This document shows, piece after piece, positions 24,029 through 32,507 of a stretch of 41,517 nt of DNA. Origin of the DNA: Actinomycetes bacterium. GTDB taxonomy: Bacteria > Actinomycetota > Acidimicrobiia > Acidimicrobiales > JAAEMS01. Within the stretch, counting starts at the first letter, position 1. Each line of letters opens with the position of its first letter. The notes under the pieces are model-generated. The model had not been told where the DNA came from. It worked only from the letters and a program-made list of their open reading frames with translations, and searched no databases. The translations under genes were made by a program, and so were the position numbers. The stretch is taken from positions 1 to 41,517 of the forward strand of contig JAAEMS010000197.1 of the NCBI GenBank assembly GCA_024225275.1, written 5' to 3'.

Positions 24029-25345
24029 GTGAGTGCCCGCCGCGCCGCCAACCGGATTCGGAGCATGCCGAAGCCGTCGAAGGCCCTACTGCGTCGCCTG
24101 GGTTGGGAGGCATTCGCCAACTACGCCTCGATAGTGATGACTCTCGTCACCACGGTGATCGTGGCGTCCGCGCTCGGCACCTCGGACTTCGGCCTGTATG
24201 CCGGGACTCTGTCGCTGATGATGCTGGTGGCTCCGTTCACGGCCCTCGGGTACGGCCAACTCCTGGTTCGCGAGGCGGCCAACGCTGATCGCTCGATTCG
24301 CCAGGCCGTCGAGGCCGGACTGTCTCAGTTCCTCCTTGGCAACGCATTGGGTCTACCTGTCGTGATCGGCCTCGGGACGCTGCTGTTCGGCTCCACCCCC
24401 CGCGGCGTCATTATTGCCCTGGCCCTCAGCGAACTGCTCTTCGGCCGATTGATCATTGCTACTCGCCAGGTTGGCCGATCCATCGGGAGGGGAGCGGTGT
24501 CCGCATTGCCGCACCTGGCCAGTCGGTCCCTTCGACTCGGGGGGGCCGCGATCATGGTTGGCCTGGACCAGGCAACAGTGACGAACTGGGCCCTCCTCCA
24601 CGCGCTGGCCGACCTGGGGGCATTGCTGATCGGGCTCAGGGCCTTGGCCTACGTAGACGCGTTCCCCCACCATCTGGCGCGACCATCCCTCGTGCGGATC
24701 AGGGCCGGGCTGGTGTATGCGTTCAACGGGAGCGCTGCGGGCCTCAAGAACGATGCCGACAAGGCGATGCTTCTCGCCTTCGGACTACCCGAGGCGGCCG
24801 GCGCCTACGCGATCGCGTATCGAGGGATCAATGCCGCTCAGCAACCCCTGATCGCGCTATTGAACGCTTCGACCTCCTCGTTCTTCTCCACCGCCCGAAC
24901 TCGACCTGAATCCATGCTCCGACTAGCCGTGAAGTACTCACGAGTCGCCCTTGCCTACGGGGCAACGGCGACCGTCGGACTATGGCTGACGGCTCCTTGG
25001 CTCGCCGCGGTGCTCGGCGATGAGTACGGAGAGGTGACCTCGATTGTCCGATGGCTCTCACCATTGCCGATGCTGATCAGCCTTCACCTGTTTGCATCAC
25101 GATCGCTCACTGCCACCGATCGCCAGGGCCTGGTGGCGATCATAGCCATCGGAGGTGCGGCGGTGAACCTCGCAGCCAACTGGGCACTCATCCCCAGAGA
25201 GGGCTGGATGGGGGCCGTGATCTCGACCCTCTTGACCGACGCGGCGATCCTGCTTGCCCTGTGGCTGGCGTTGACCAAGACCCAGCCCCGGACGACGAAT
25301 TTGGATCCGCCCGATGTCGGCGGACCCCAAGAACAACCCGTTTGA
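24029..25345 (+). CDS. Wzx-type polysaccharide flippase
   Basis: About 438 residues from GTG 24029; ATG 24065 and ATG 23963 are alternatives, and no start has a good ribosome site. The protein is hydrophobic throughout, with about 12-14 helices. The N-terminal segment WEAFANYASIVMTLVTTVIV followed by GTSDFGLYAGTLSLMMLVAP is typical of MOP-superfamily lipopolysaccharide flippases. Such proteins move lipid-linked repeats from the cytosolic to the outer face of the membrane. It converges with the polymerase gene, with a single base between the stops. Confidence 0.88.
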   Translation: MSARRAANRIRSMPKPSKALLRRLGWEAFANYASIVMTLVTTVIVASALGTSDFGLYAGTLSLMMLVAPFTALGYGQLLVREAANADRSIRQAVEAGLSQFLLGNALGLPVVIGLGTLLFGSTPRGVIIALALSELLFGRLIIATRQVGRSIGRGAVSALPHLASRSLRLGGAAIMVGLDQATVTNWALLHALADLGALLIGLRALAYVDAFPHHLARPSLVRIRAGLVYAFNGSAAGLKNDADKAMLLAFGLPEAAGAYAIAYRGINAAQQPLIALLNASTSSFFSTARTRPESMLRLAVKYSRVALAYGATATVGLWLTAPWLAAVLGDEYGEVTSIVRWLSPLPMLISLHLFASRSLTATDRQGLVAIIAIGGAAVNLAANWALIPREGWMGAVISTLLTDAAILLALWLALTKTQPRTTNLDPPDVGGPQEQPV

Positions 25346-25346
25346 G

Positions 25347-26690
25347 CTAGGAGTCGACTGACTCCAGGCCAAGGGAGGGACGAAGATCCAGCCATTCGGC
25401 CCCGCCCGGCCGTCTCGTCGCTTCCCCCGAGGGCCGCAGGACCAGTGCCAGATACATGAACACGATCCATCCCGATCGGTTGTTGAAGACCCCCGACTCG
25501 GTAATGGAGACCATGAGGGCGAAGGTCAAATACACGAGCGGAAACAGGCCGGCCGGGGTCGGATTCCGGGGGACGTGCCTGATTGCTCTGCCGAACGATC
25601 TGACCAAGACAACCGTGAAGAAGCCGAGCCCCACGAGTCCGACACTGAGTGCGATCTCGAAGAAGGCGTTATGGGCGTGATTGATGCCCCAACTGTTCAC
25701 CACGATCACGTCGTGAGACGGGCTGAAGTATCCGTTCCAGTAGCCACCGAATCCGTACCCCAGGACCGGTCGATTGGCGATGTCGTCCAGGATCCATGCC
25801 CAGAGCTCTGTCCGGCCCGACAGAGTGATGTCCTTGTCAAGATAGGTCGTGAGGAGGAAGAGGTTCGCTGTGGCGAAGAGCACCGCCAACACCGACGAAA
25901 CAATGACGGCTACCACTACCGCTCCGAACAGTGTCCGCCGGGCCCGGAACACGCGAAAGACGATGAAACAGCAGAACGTCAACATACCCGCAGCCAGCGA
26001 CGTCTTGCTCTGGGAGCCGAGGAGAAGAGCCAGTGCGATAGCGCTCAAGGAATAGAAGAGAAAGCGCCAGCGCAGGAATTCGCGGGAAGCGACGATGAAT
26101 ACGAGCATTGATATCGAGGCGTCGTTGCCGAGATCATTCTTACCGACCGCAATGCCGGTCCAGCCCACACTCGACTGGCCCCAACTAGGCAGGCCTATGA
26201 CCCATACCAGATTCATCACCGTGCCTACGGCAAGCACCGCGGCGAGGACCGCAAGGAGATCGCGAACGTCAAATCTCACGGCCAGGATCAGTGCGAACAA
26301 GCACAGCACCACGAAGCTGACGATCTTCACAACCGACGTAGTGGGCTGCTCGGACCACACGAAGGACAGCGAGATCATCCCGATGAGCATCCAGAGAGCC
26401 GGGGACCTATGGAGTGCCAACACCACGGCATCACCGCGGCCCACGAGGGTGGGCAGGAGTGCACCGACCAGTGCGAGAGACCCGTAGACCAGTAGTGGGT
26501 TACCCCTCTGGTTCTGGCCGAGCTGCACGAATGGGGTGGTCCAGTTGACGGGGGTTCCGAACTGGGCCATGAAGAGCACCACGAAGACGATGCTCGTCTC
26601 GAGCAGGCCCGGATGTTCCACGACTCTCATCGAGTGACGAACGGGATCCGTCCCGCCTTTGGTGCTAGGTGTTGTCGGCGTTGGATGCAT
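25347..26690 (-). CDS. O-antigen polymerase/ligase-like (Wzy_C) membrane protein
   Basis: 447 residues from ATG 26690, which overlaps the upstream kinase by 26 nt; ATG 26630 would remove the overlap and 20 residues. About 11-12 membrane helices. The large loop before the last helices has the Wzy_C signature: GRTELWAWILDDIANRPVLG, then GYGFGGYW and NHAHNAFFEIALSVGLVGLG with the expected HN motif. It joins lipid-linked repeats into polymer on the outer face, or ligates them. Coupling with the Wzz/BY-kinase just upstream favours the polymerase role. Confidence 0.88.
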   Translation of the reverse strand: MHPTPTTPSTKGGTDPVRHSMRVVEHPGLLETSIVFVVLFMAQFGTPVNWTTPFVQLGQNQRGNPLLVYGSLALVGALLPTLVGRGDAVVLALHRSPALWMLIGMISLSFVWSEQPTTSVVKIVSFVVLCLFALILAVRFDVRDLLAVLAAVLAVGTVMNLVWVIGLPSWGQSSVGWTGIAVGKNDLGNDASISMLVFIVASREFLRWRFLFYSLSAIALALLLGSQSKTSLAAGMLTFCCFIVFRVFRARRTLFGAVVVAVIVSSVLAVLFATANLFLLTTYLDKDITLSGRTELWAWILDDIANRPVLGYGFGGYWNGYFSPSHDVIVVNSWGINHAHNAFFEIALSVGLVGLGFFTVVLVRSFGRAIRHVPRNPTPAGLFPLVYLTFALMVSITESGVFNNRSGWIVFMYLALVLRPSGEATRRPGGAEWLDLRPSLGLESVDS

Positions 26691-28371
26691 GAGCGTAGGC
26701 GTATCGGTTCTTGCGGAAGAACTGGCGGCGACGGCGCACGCGGTTGACGATCGCACCGAGGAGCACAAGACCCGCTCTGGAGAACTCCGAATGCACCTGT
26801 AGGAGATCGGCCACCTCGGTTCGCCGCGAGTCGACCACGAGAACCGTGCCATCCACGTACCCGCCCACAACCAAAGCGTCTGAGGTACTGAGAATTGGTG
26901 GTGTGTCAACAATGATGAAATCGGCGCGGGTTCGGACGTCATCCAGCACCGCCTCGAACGAACCGGTACCCAGCAACTCGCTTGGATTCGTGGGCATCGG
27001 GCCGGCCGGGATCAGGAAGAGGTTCTCGACCCCGCTCTCCAGAACAGGCAGGTTCGAATCGGTACCGGTCAGAATGCTCGACAATCCCTGTTCTTGGAGA
27101 TCGGCACCGAACAGGGTCTCCAACGTCGGTCTACGCAGGTCGGCGGAGACCAGAACCACAACCTTCCCGGACTGGGCCAACGCCACTCCGAGGTTCGCTG
27201 ATGTGACGCTCTTGCCCTCCGAAGGAAAGGCGCTGGACACGCTCACCGCGAACCCGGTTTCGGACCGGAATTCCGCCGCCGCGAACTGGACGGCCGAGCG
27301 AAGGCGACGGTACGCCTCCTGAGCGGCGAAGACCTGCTGCTTCGGCGACTCCGACAACATGACAATCGCCGCTAGTCCCGAGTTCGTCCGCCTGGAGAAG
27401 GTGGGCACCTCACCAAGGACCGCTGTGTTGAGGGCCGTCGAAATCTGGTCGGCACTCCGGGCCGTGCGGTCGAGGTGTTCGAGGAAGAATGCGACCGCAA
27501 CGCCAGCCGCCAGTCCGAGAACGCCAGCAGCGACTAGAAGGTATGAAGCCGGAATACCAATTGGATTGGTCGGCGAGTCGGTGGTCCGGATGACCTTGGC
27601 GGTGGTCTGGCGGGTCTCGAGAGCGCGCGTGTCGGCCGCCAGCTCACGGGCGAGCGTGATCTGGCCGTTGGCTGCGGTGGTGCGATTCGTTCTCAGGGCG
27701 GAAAGGTCGAGATCGATCAGCCCGATCTCTTCCTCGCGACTTGGGCTGGGCTCCTGGCCCAGCGCTTTTGCCCGGTCTTCACCAAGGAGCCGCATCGCTT
27801 CGTCAATCGTTTCGAGCTCTTCCTCAACTCCTTTCAATTGGGCTTCGACGATATCTATCTCAACCTTGTAGAAGTCCACGGCATTCTGCTCTCGCTGCTC
27901 GGTATAGGCCTGGGTGAAGGCGTTTGCAATCGCGGCCACCAGGTCTGGGTCACTCCCGGTGTACCGGGCCTCGAGCACGCCGCTTGACGGAATGAACTCG
28001 ACGTTGAGATCCCGCAAGAGCGCTCCGGGAGTCATGTCGAGACCGAGTTCATCGATGACGGCATTGGCGGTCTGGTTGGATGCCAGGAGAGACGCCTCGC
28101 GTTCCTCGACCGGGGCGGCCAGATTGGCGTTGATTGAGCCGACCGGTGTGGGGCCCAGAGCGACGGCCGACCCGGCGCGATAGGTGTGCTCTCTGCCCGA
28201 GCCATACAGGAAGCCCAACGAGATGAGGAGCAACGGGACGAGAATGACAACGAAAGGACGGGTTTTGATTGCCCGTATGTAGTCCTCGAGCCGAGCACTA
28301 TTTGCTCCCGACGCCTGCTCGTACATCATGCGTCGACTCTGCTCGCCAGGCTGCGACAGCGGACCGGACAC
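26665..28371 (-). CDS. Wzz/BY-kinase-type polysaccharide co-polymerase (1), degenerate Walker A'
   Basis: 568 residues from GTG 28371; ATG 28329 is an alternative. The first membrane helix is at about 41-57, an extracytoplasmic coiled-coil region runs to about 270 and the second helix is at 276-298. A cytosolic ATPase domain follows, with Walker A at 381-389 (AFPSEGKS). The Walker A' strand reads VVVLVSADLRRP, with Ser409 where BY-kinases have Asp. Walker B is FIIVDTPP. The C-terminal tail has only two tyrosines (RYAYAHAS). It probably controls chain length with the polymerase that follows; kinase activity may be weak. The second copy is at 35680. Confidence 0.9.
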   Translation of the reverse strand: MSGPLSQPGEQSRRMMYEQASGANSARLEDYIRAIKTRPFVVILVPLLLISLGFLYGSGREHTYRAGSAVALGPTPVGSINANLAAPVEEREASLLASNQTANAVIDELGLDMTPGALLRDLNVEFIPSSGVLEARYTGSDPDLVAAIANAFTQAYTEQREQNAVDFYKVEIDIVEAQLKGVEEELETIDEAMRLLGEDRAKALGQEPSPSREEEIGLIDLDLSALRTNRTTAANGQITLARELAADTRALETRQTTAKVIRTTDSPTNPIGIPASYLLVAAGVLGLAAGVAVAFFLEHLDRTARSADQISTALNTAVLGEVPTFSRRTNSGLAAIVMLSESPKQQVFAAQEAYRRLRSAVQFAAAEFRSETGFAVSVSSAFPSEGKSVTSANLGVALAQSGKVVVLVSADLRRPTLETLFGADLQEQGLSSILTGTDSNLPVLESGVENLFLIPAGPMPTNPSELLGTGSFEAVLDDVRTRADFIIVDTPPILSTSDALVVGGYVDGTVLVVDSRRTEVADLLQVHSEFSRAGLVLLGAIVNRVRRRRQFFRKNRYAYAHASNADNT

Positions 28372-28379
28372 GTGGGGGG

Positions 28380-28410
28380 AGTCATACCAACAGAAGCCAA
28401 CCAGTCATAC
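28380..28410. repeat. Direct repeat AGTCATAC x2 upstream of BY-kinase (1)
   Basis: AGTCATAC at 28380-28387 and again at 28403-28410, 23 bp start to start, just upstream of the kinase GTG. It could be an operator of two half-sites on about the same face of the helix, or chance. Confidence 0.3.
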
Positions 28411-28434
28411 TGCGGGGCGGGGACGGGCGATCTC

Positions 28435-28441
28435 TACTCTA
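28435..28441. promoter_or_regulatory. TACTCTA element upstream of BY-kinase (1)
   Basis: TAGAGT on the minus strand would place a transcript start about 57 nt before the GTG at 28371. TACTCT on the plus strand is also present. It is the same 7-mer as at 15000-15006. Confidence 0.3.
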
Positions 28442-28487
28442 GCGAGCCACTGGTCGGGTGGGTGGACACGTCGACTGATCCCACCAC

Positions 28488-29786
28488 TCACCGGTCGAGA
28501 GCCCGTTGGGCGGCCGCTTCGCCGCTCAGGAAGCTCTGGTCGGTCCAGTGCGGGCCCCATTCGCCGAATCGTCCGCAGGTCTCGATGCCGCGTTCGCGGA
28601 GGTGATCGAGAACGATGGGCAGCACCTCGACCCGGTCGAGGTCGAAGATCACGTTGGCGTGGGGCAGCACCCGTGCTTCGGCGAACACGACATTCTCTGT
28701 TTCGCGCAGCACCCCGATACGGGTGAGGTCGGAGATCGTGGGCTCTATGAGTGACTGGGGGGACACGTCGAGGGGACGGTACTTCGTCGAATAGTAGTGC
28801 TCGGCCTGAACCGATCCGCATCCGGTGGGCACGGTTCCGGGAGAGAGCAGGTGGGGGTAGCTGGTACGCACGAAGCTGATGTCGCGGTCGTAGAAGTAGG
28901 ACCAGTGGGCCTCGGAGATGTCGTCGCGGTCGACACCGATGTTCACGGTGACGCAGACGGTGGCCGCCAGAAGCGACGCTGCCTCCTGGACATCGGCCGG
29001 TACCCGGTCGACGAGGGGAATGAGGTCGGGCAACGGTACCGACGAGATGATGCTGCCTGCCTGGTGCCGGGTTCCATCGGCCATACGGACCGTGCCGGCC
29101 TCAGGATCGATTCCCGCCACTCGTTGGCCACACTCGATCTGGTTCGTGGTGTACCAGGGACGGAGAAAGGACTCGAACCCCCCCAATGAGGGATAGCGGA
29201 TCTCCTGGATGTAGTGGACATCAGCCGGGGTGGGGGAAATCGCGCCGCGCAAGACCTCTTCGATCTCCGGCCGGTAGAGGCGGGGGCCGAGCCAGTCGGT
29301 GCTCATATTGGCGGCTTCGGTGGTGTGGTAGCGGTGCCCGTACTCCATGGGGAAGGTGCGGGCGAATGTCTCACCGAAGCTGGCGAGCAGCCAGTCGGCG
29401 TAGTTGTCGGGGCGGCCGGGCTCTGTGTGGAAGGCCTGAACGAAGTCGCGAACGCAGCCAACGACCAGATCCTCGGGTAGGCCGTTGAGGTTGACCTGGG
29501 CCGGGTGGGTGATCCAGTGCCCTTTCCAGAGGTTGTTCACGACCGCCTTGACCGTCTCGAACTGGCCACCGACGTTGTCATCGAGCTGGGCTCGGAAGCC
29601 TTCGTCGCTCGTGAAGGACACGTGCGGGCCCTCGTCGAAGGTGTAACCCAAGTTCTCGTAGCTGCGGGTGTGACCGCCCGGGCGCTCCTCTTTCTCGAGG
29701 ATCAGATGATCGCGGCCCTCGGACCGCAGGCGCTCGGCTGCGCCCAAGCCGGCCAGCCCGGCCCCGATGACTACAACGTCGCTCAC
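28488..29786 (-). CDS. FAD-dependent oxidoreductase, UDP-galactopyranose-mutase/amine-oxidase type
   Basis: 432 residues from GTG 29786. The dinucleotide fold VVVIGAGLAGLGAAERL is at the N-terminus, followed by LEKEERPGGHTRS and FDEGPHVSFTSD, the pattern of protoporphyrinogen-oxidase-like and UGM-like flavoproteins. A C-terminal FAD loop (WGPHWTDQSFLSGEAAAQRA) closes the fold. It is longer than bacterial UGM (about 370-390 residues) and I cannot assign the substrate. GTG overlaps the reductase stop by 4 nt and the gene is last in the CDP-sugar operon, so a nucleotide-sugar or lipid-linked-sugar substrate is likely. Confidence 0.8.
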   Translation of the reverse strand: MSDVVVIGAGLAGLGAAERLRSEGRDHLILEKEERPGGHTRSYENLGYTFDEGPHVSFTSDEGFRAQLDDNVGGQFETVKAVVNNLWKGHWITHPAQVNLNGLPEDLVVGCVRDFVQAFHTEPGRPDNYADWLLASFGETFARTFPMEYGHRYHTTEAANMSTDWLGPRLYRPEIEEVLRGAISPTPADVHYIQEIRYPSLGGFESFLRPWYTTNQIECGQRVAGIDPEAGTVRMADGTRHQAGSIISSVPLPDLIPLVDRVPADVQEAASLLAATVCVTVNIGVDRDDISEAHWSYFYDRDISFVRTSYPHLLSPGTVPTGCGSVQAEHYYSTKYRPLDVSPQSLIEPTISDLTRIGVLRETENVVFAEARVLPHANVIFDLDRVEVLPIVLDHLRERGIETCGRFGEWGPHWTDQSFLSGEAAAQRALDR

Positions 29787-30709
29787 GATCTGGGCTCCTG
29801 GGGGTCGAGGTTGTCGCGCCACCAGTCGATGGTGGCGTCGAGGCCGGATTCGAGGGTGTGGCCAGGCGCCCACCCCAGCTCGGCCAGGCGTTCGTGATCG
29901 CCCACCACCCGATCGGTGTCGGTGCTGGCCCGCTGGATGGCGCCGATGTCGAGGAGGTCACTTCGTCCGATGGTGGCACCGATGTGTTCGATCATGTGCC
30001 GCAGGGTGGTGGCATGGCCCGATGCGATGTTGAAGGCACCAACTGCTTCAGGGCGATCGAGAAGGCACAAGTAGGCGGACGCCACATCATCGGCGTGGAG
30101 GTAGTCGCGCACTTGTAGACCGTCGGAGGTCTGTGCCTCTTCGCTCTTCAACAACGCGGTGATGACCGCGGGGACGAGGCGGCGGGGATTCTCGTGGGGC
30201 CCGTGGAGGAAGAAGATGCGACCCCAGGCCACGGATAGGTCGGCCTCGGTGCCGTAGGCGGTGAGCAGATCATGGGTGATCGCCTTGCATCGGCCGTAGA
30301 AGCTGGCGGGGCGGCGGGGGGAGTCCTCGTCGAACCGCTCATTGTTCCAGTCATACTCGGTGCACGAGCCGGCAGCCACGAACCGCTCACCACCGAGCTC
30401 ATTGAGGGTACGGGCCAATTCGGCACTGGCTCCCACCCAGGCAAGGTTCTCATCGGCCCCGGCGGTCTGCCAGGAGCCGACGGCCATGTGCCAGGCGAGG
30501 TGGAGAACATGACTCGGTTGGGCGGCCTGCACGACCTGGGCGGCCGCACCGGGAACCAGCAGGTCTCCGTGATGCCAGGTGACCGGGCCCAGGTCAGGGG
30601 GCTCGGCCCGGCACGTGGCGTGAACGTCCCAGCCGGCATCGATGAGCTGGGCCACGGCGCAACGGCCCACCGTTCCGGCCGCCCCGGTCACGAGCACACG
30701 GGGGGTCAT
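29783..30709 (-). CDS. NAD(P)-dependent sugar epimerase/reductase (extended SDR)
   Basis: 308 residues from ATG 30709, which overlaps the epimerase stop (ATGA). The NAD(P) loop VLVTGAAGTVGRCAV is at the N-terminus, the Ser/Thr site is AAGSCTEYDWN and the catalytic YxxxK is SFYGRCK. In the operon it would reduce the 4-keto group of the CDP-deoxysugar, the last step before transfer, as CDP-abequose synthase-like enzymes do; 4-epimerase is the other option. Downstream the FAD oxidoreductase is coupled by a GTGA overlap. Confidence 0.85.
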   Translation of the reverse strand: MTPRVLVTGAAGTVGRCAVAQLIDAGWDVHATCRAEPPDLGPVTWHHGDLLVPGAAAQVVQAAQPSHVLHLAWHMAVGSWQTAGADENLAWVGASAELARTLNELGGERFVAAGSCTEYDWNNERFDEDSPRRPASFYGRCKAITHDLLTAYGTEADLSVAWGRIFFLHGPHENPRRLVPAVITALLKSEEAQTSDGLQVRDYLHADDVASAYLCLLDRPEAVGAFNIASGHATTLRHMIEHIGATIGRSDLLDIGAIQRASTDTDRVVGDHERLAELGWAPGHTLESGLDATIDWWRDNLDPQEPRS

Positions 30710-31257
30710 GGTTGACTCCCGCCAGAGTTCAGCTCGATGTCGGGCCACACCCGGTCCTTGGCCGAGAGAGTGTCACCCGGCTCGAGGGGCCAGTCGATGC
30801 CGAGGGCGGGATCGTTCCAGCGAACACCACGCTCAGCGTCGGGGGCCCAGGCCGCGGAGCTGGCATAGATCGCCGTGGTGTCGGGGACCAGGGTCTGGAA
30901 GCCGTGGGCAATGCCGGGCGGGATCCAGAGGGCGCTCTGGTCGGGGCGCAGCTCATGGCCGTACCACTCACCGTAGGAGGCCGAGCCAGGTCGGAGGTCC
31001 ACGCAGACGTCGAGGAACGCTCCGGTTGCACAGGAGAAGATCTTGGTCTCCTCGTGAGGGGCGATCTGATAGTGGAGGCCCCTGATCGTGCCGTCGATGG
31101 GTGTCTGGCTCATATTGATGTCGACGAGGTCGAAGTCGAGGCCGTGTTCGGCCAGGACTGGCCGCGAGAAGAGCTTCCCGAAGCGACCGCGCTCGTCGCC
31201 GCGCCAAGTGGCCTCGACGAGGTACATGCCCGGCAGTCCGACGGGGGTGAGCTTCAT
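30706..31257 (-). CDS. RmlC-like nucleotide-sugar 3,5-epimerase (cupin)
   Basis: 183 residues from ATG 31257, which overlaps the methyltransferase stop (ATGA). It has the RmlC layout: DERGRFGKLFSR, the catalytic-His segment GTIRGLHYQ, then FLDVCVDLRPGSASYGEW and IPPGIAHGFQTL. The classic enzyme acts on dTDP-4-keto-6-deoxyglucose; the neighbours here make CDP-sugars, so it probably acts on a CDP-4-keto-6-deoxyhexose, possibly at only one carbon. No rmlA, rmlB or rmlD is in the window. Confidence 0.88.
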   Translation of the reverse strand: MKLTPVGLPGMYLVEATWRGDERGRFGKLFSRPVLAEHGLDFDLVDINMSQTPIDGTIRGLHYQIAPHEETKIFSCATGAFLDVCVDLRPGSASYGEWYGHELRPDQSALWIPPGIAHGFQTLVPDTTAIYASSAAWAPDAERGVRWNDPALGIDWPLEPGDTLSAKDRVWPDIELNSGGSQP

Positions 31258-32507
31258 GGGATGATCTCGAATTCTGGAAGAGGAACAATGAACTGGCCAC
31301 CCCAATCCCGGACGAAGCTCATCTGTTCCATGATCTCGTCGCGGAGCCGCCAGGCCAGTAGGTAGAGGTAGTCGGGCTTGGTTTCGCGCACCATGTCCGG
31401 GGCGTGGATGGGTAGCCGGAGACCGGGCATCAGTAGCCCTTGTTTGTGAGGGCTCAAGTCGACGACATAGTCGAGGAAGTCGGGCCCCAGGCCTGCCTGG
31501 ATGGCAAGGATGGCACCCTTGCCCGCGGCCCCGTACCCGACGATCGACCTACCGTCTCGTTTCAGTTCGATGAGGTTGGCCAGCACCTCGTGTTTCGTCC
31601 GCCACGATCGTTCCCGAAAGCCCTCGTAGGCTTCCCAGGAATCGAGGCCATGGGCTCGCTCGGCGTCGAGCACTCTGGTAACACTCGCCTCGACCGGCCT
31701 CGAACCGGTGGCCGTGAGCTGGGCATGAACCCTGAGGGACCCACCATGGGTGTCGAGCTCGGCGACGTCGAAGATCGAGAGGCCATGGCGGGCGGCGATG
31801 GTCTCGAGAGCGAGCAGCGACAGATGACCGAAGTGCTCATGGATGATCTGGTCCACCTGGTTTCCCTCGATGATCCGGAGGAGATGGCAGAACTCGAAGG
31901 ATGTGACCCCGTCGTCGGCGAGCACCAGGGCAACCCCGCCCAGGAAGTCATCGAGGTCAGGGACATGACCCAGAACATTGTTCCCGATGACCAGATTGGC
32001 AACGACCCCTCGTGCCACGAGGCTCTCGGCCTGAGCCCGGCCGAAGAACGCCACCTCGGTCGGGATGCCCAGCTCGGCCGCCCGGTGAGCCACATTGGCC
32101 GCCGGCTCTACTCCGAGAACCGGTATTCCCGCTGCCATGAAGTACTGGAGGAGATAGCCGTCATTGCTCCCAGGCTCGAGCACCAGGCTGTTGGCGTCGA
32201 GGCCGAAGCGCCCGATGCAGTGCGCGGCAAGAGCCTCGGAATGACGAAGCCAGCCGGCTGACACCGAAGAAAAGGTCGGATAGTCGGAGAAGATCTTCTC
32301 GGGTGAGATCGACTCGGGGAGGTACACGAGCTTGCAGTCGCCGCACACATAGGTCGTGAGCGGGTAGAAGGTCTCGGGCTGGTTTGCCGCTTCGGGGGCG
32401 ACGAAGTCTGACACCAGCGGCCCCAGCCCGGGATCGGCGAACACCCGGTGCTGGGTGTCTGTCGCGCAGGCCTGGCAGGAGCGCCGCGATAGAACACTGC
32501 GGCTCAC
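31254..32507 (-). CDS. Sugar C-methyltransferase (zinc-binding, SAM-dependent)
   Basis: 417 residues from GTG 32507 (GTGA overlap with the dehydratase stop). Three parts are visible. The N-terminal zinc-binding domain has CQAC and CGDCKLVYLPE. The central SAM domain has LVLEPGSNDGYLLQYF and IHEHFGHLSLLAL. The C-terminal domain has GYGAAGKGAILAIQAG and DLSPHKQGLLMPGL. This is the domain order of TylC3/NovU-like enzymes that methylate a carbon next to the 4-keto group of a nucleotide deoxysugar. The product would be a branched-chain deoxysugar. Confidence 0.9.
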   Translation of the reverse strand: MSRSVLSRRSCQACATDTQHRVFADPGLGPLVSDFVAPEAANQPETFYPLTTYVCGDCKLVYLPESISPEKIFSDYPTFSSVSAGWLRHSEALAAHCIGRFGLDANSLVLEPGSNDGYLLQYFMAAGIPVLGVEPAANVAHRAAELGIPTEVAFFGRAQAESLVARGVVANLVIGNNVLGHVPDLDDFLGGVALVLADDGVTSFEFCHLLRIIEGNQVDQIIHEHFGHLSLLALETIAARHGLSIFDVAELDTHGGSLRVHAQLTATGSRPVEASVTRVLDAERAHGLDSWEAYEGFRERSWRTKHEVLANLIELKRDGRSIVGYGAAGKGAILAIQAGLGPDFLDYVVDLSPHKQGLLMPGLRLPIHAPDMVRETKPDYLYLLAWRLRDEIMEQMSFVRDWGGQFIVPLPEFEIIP

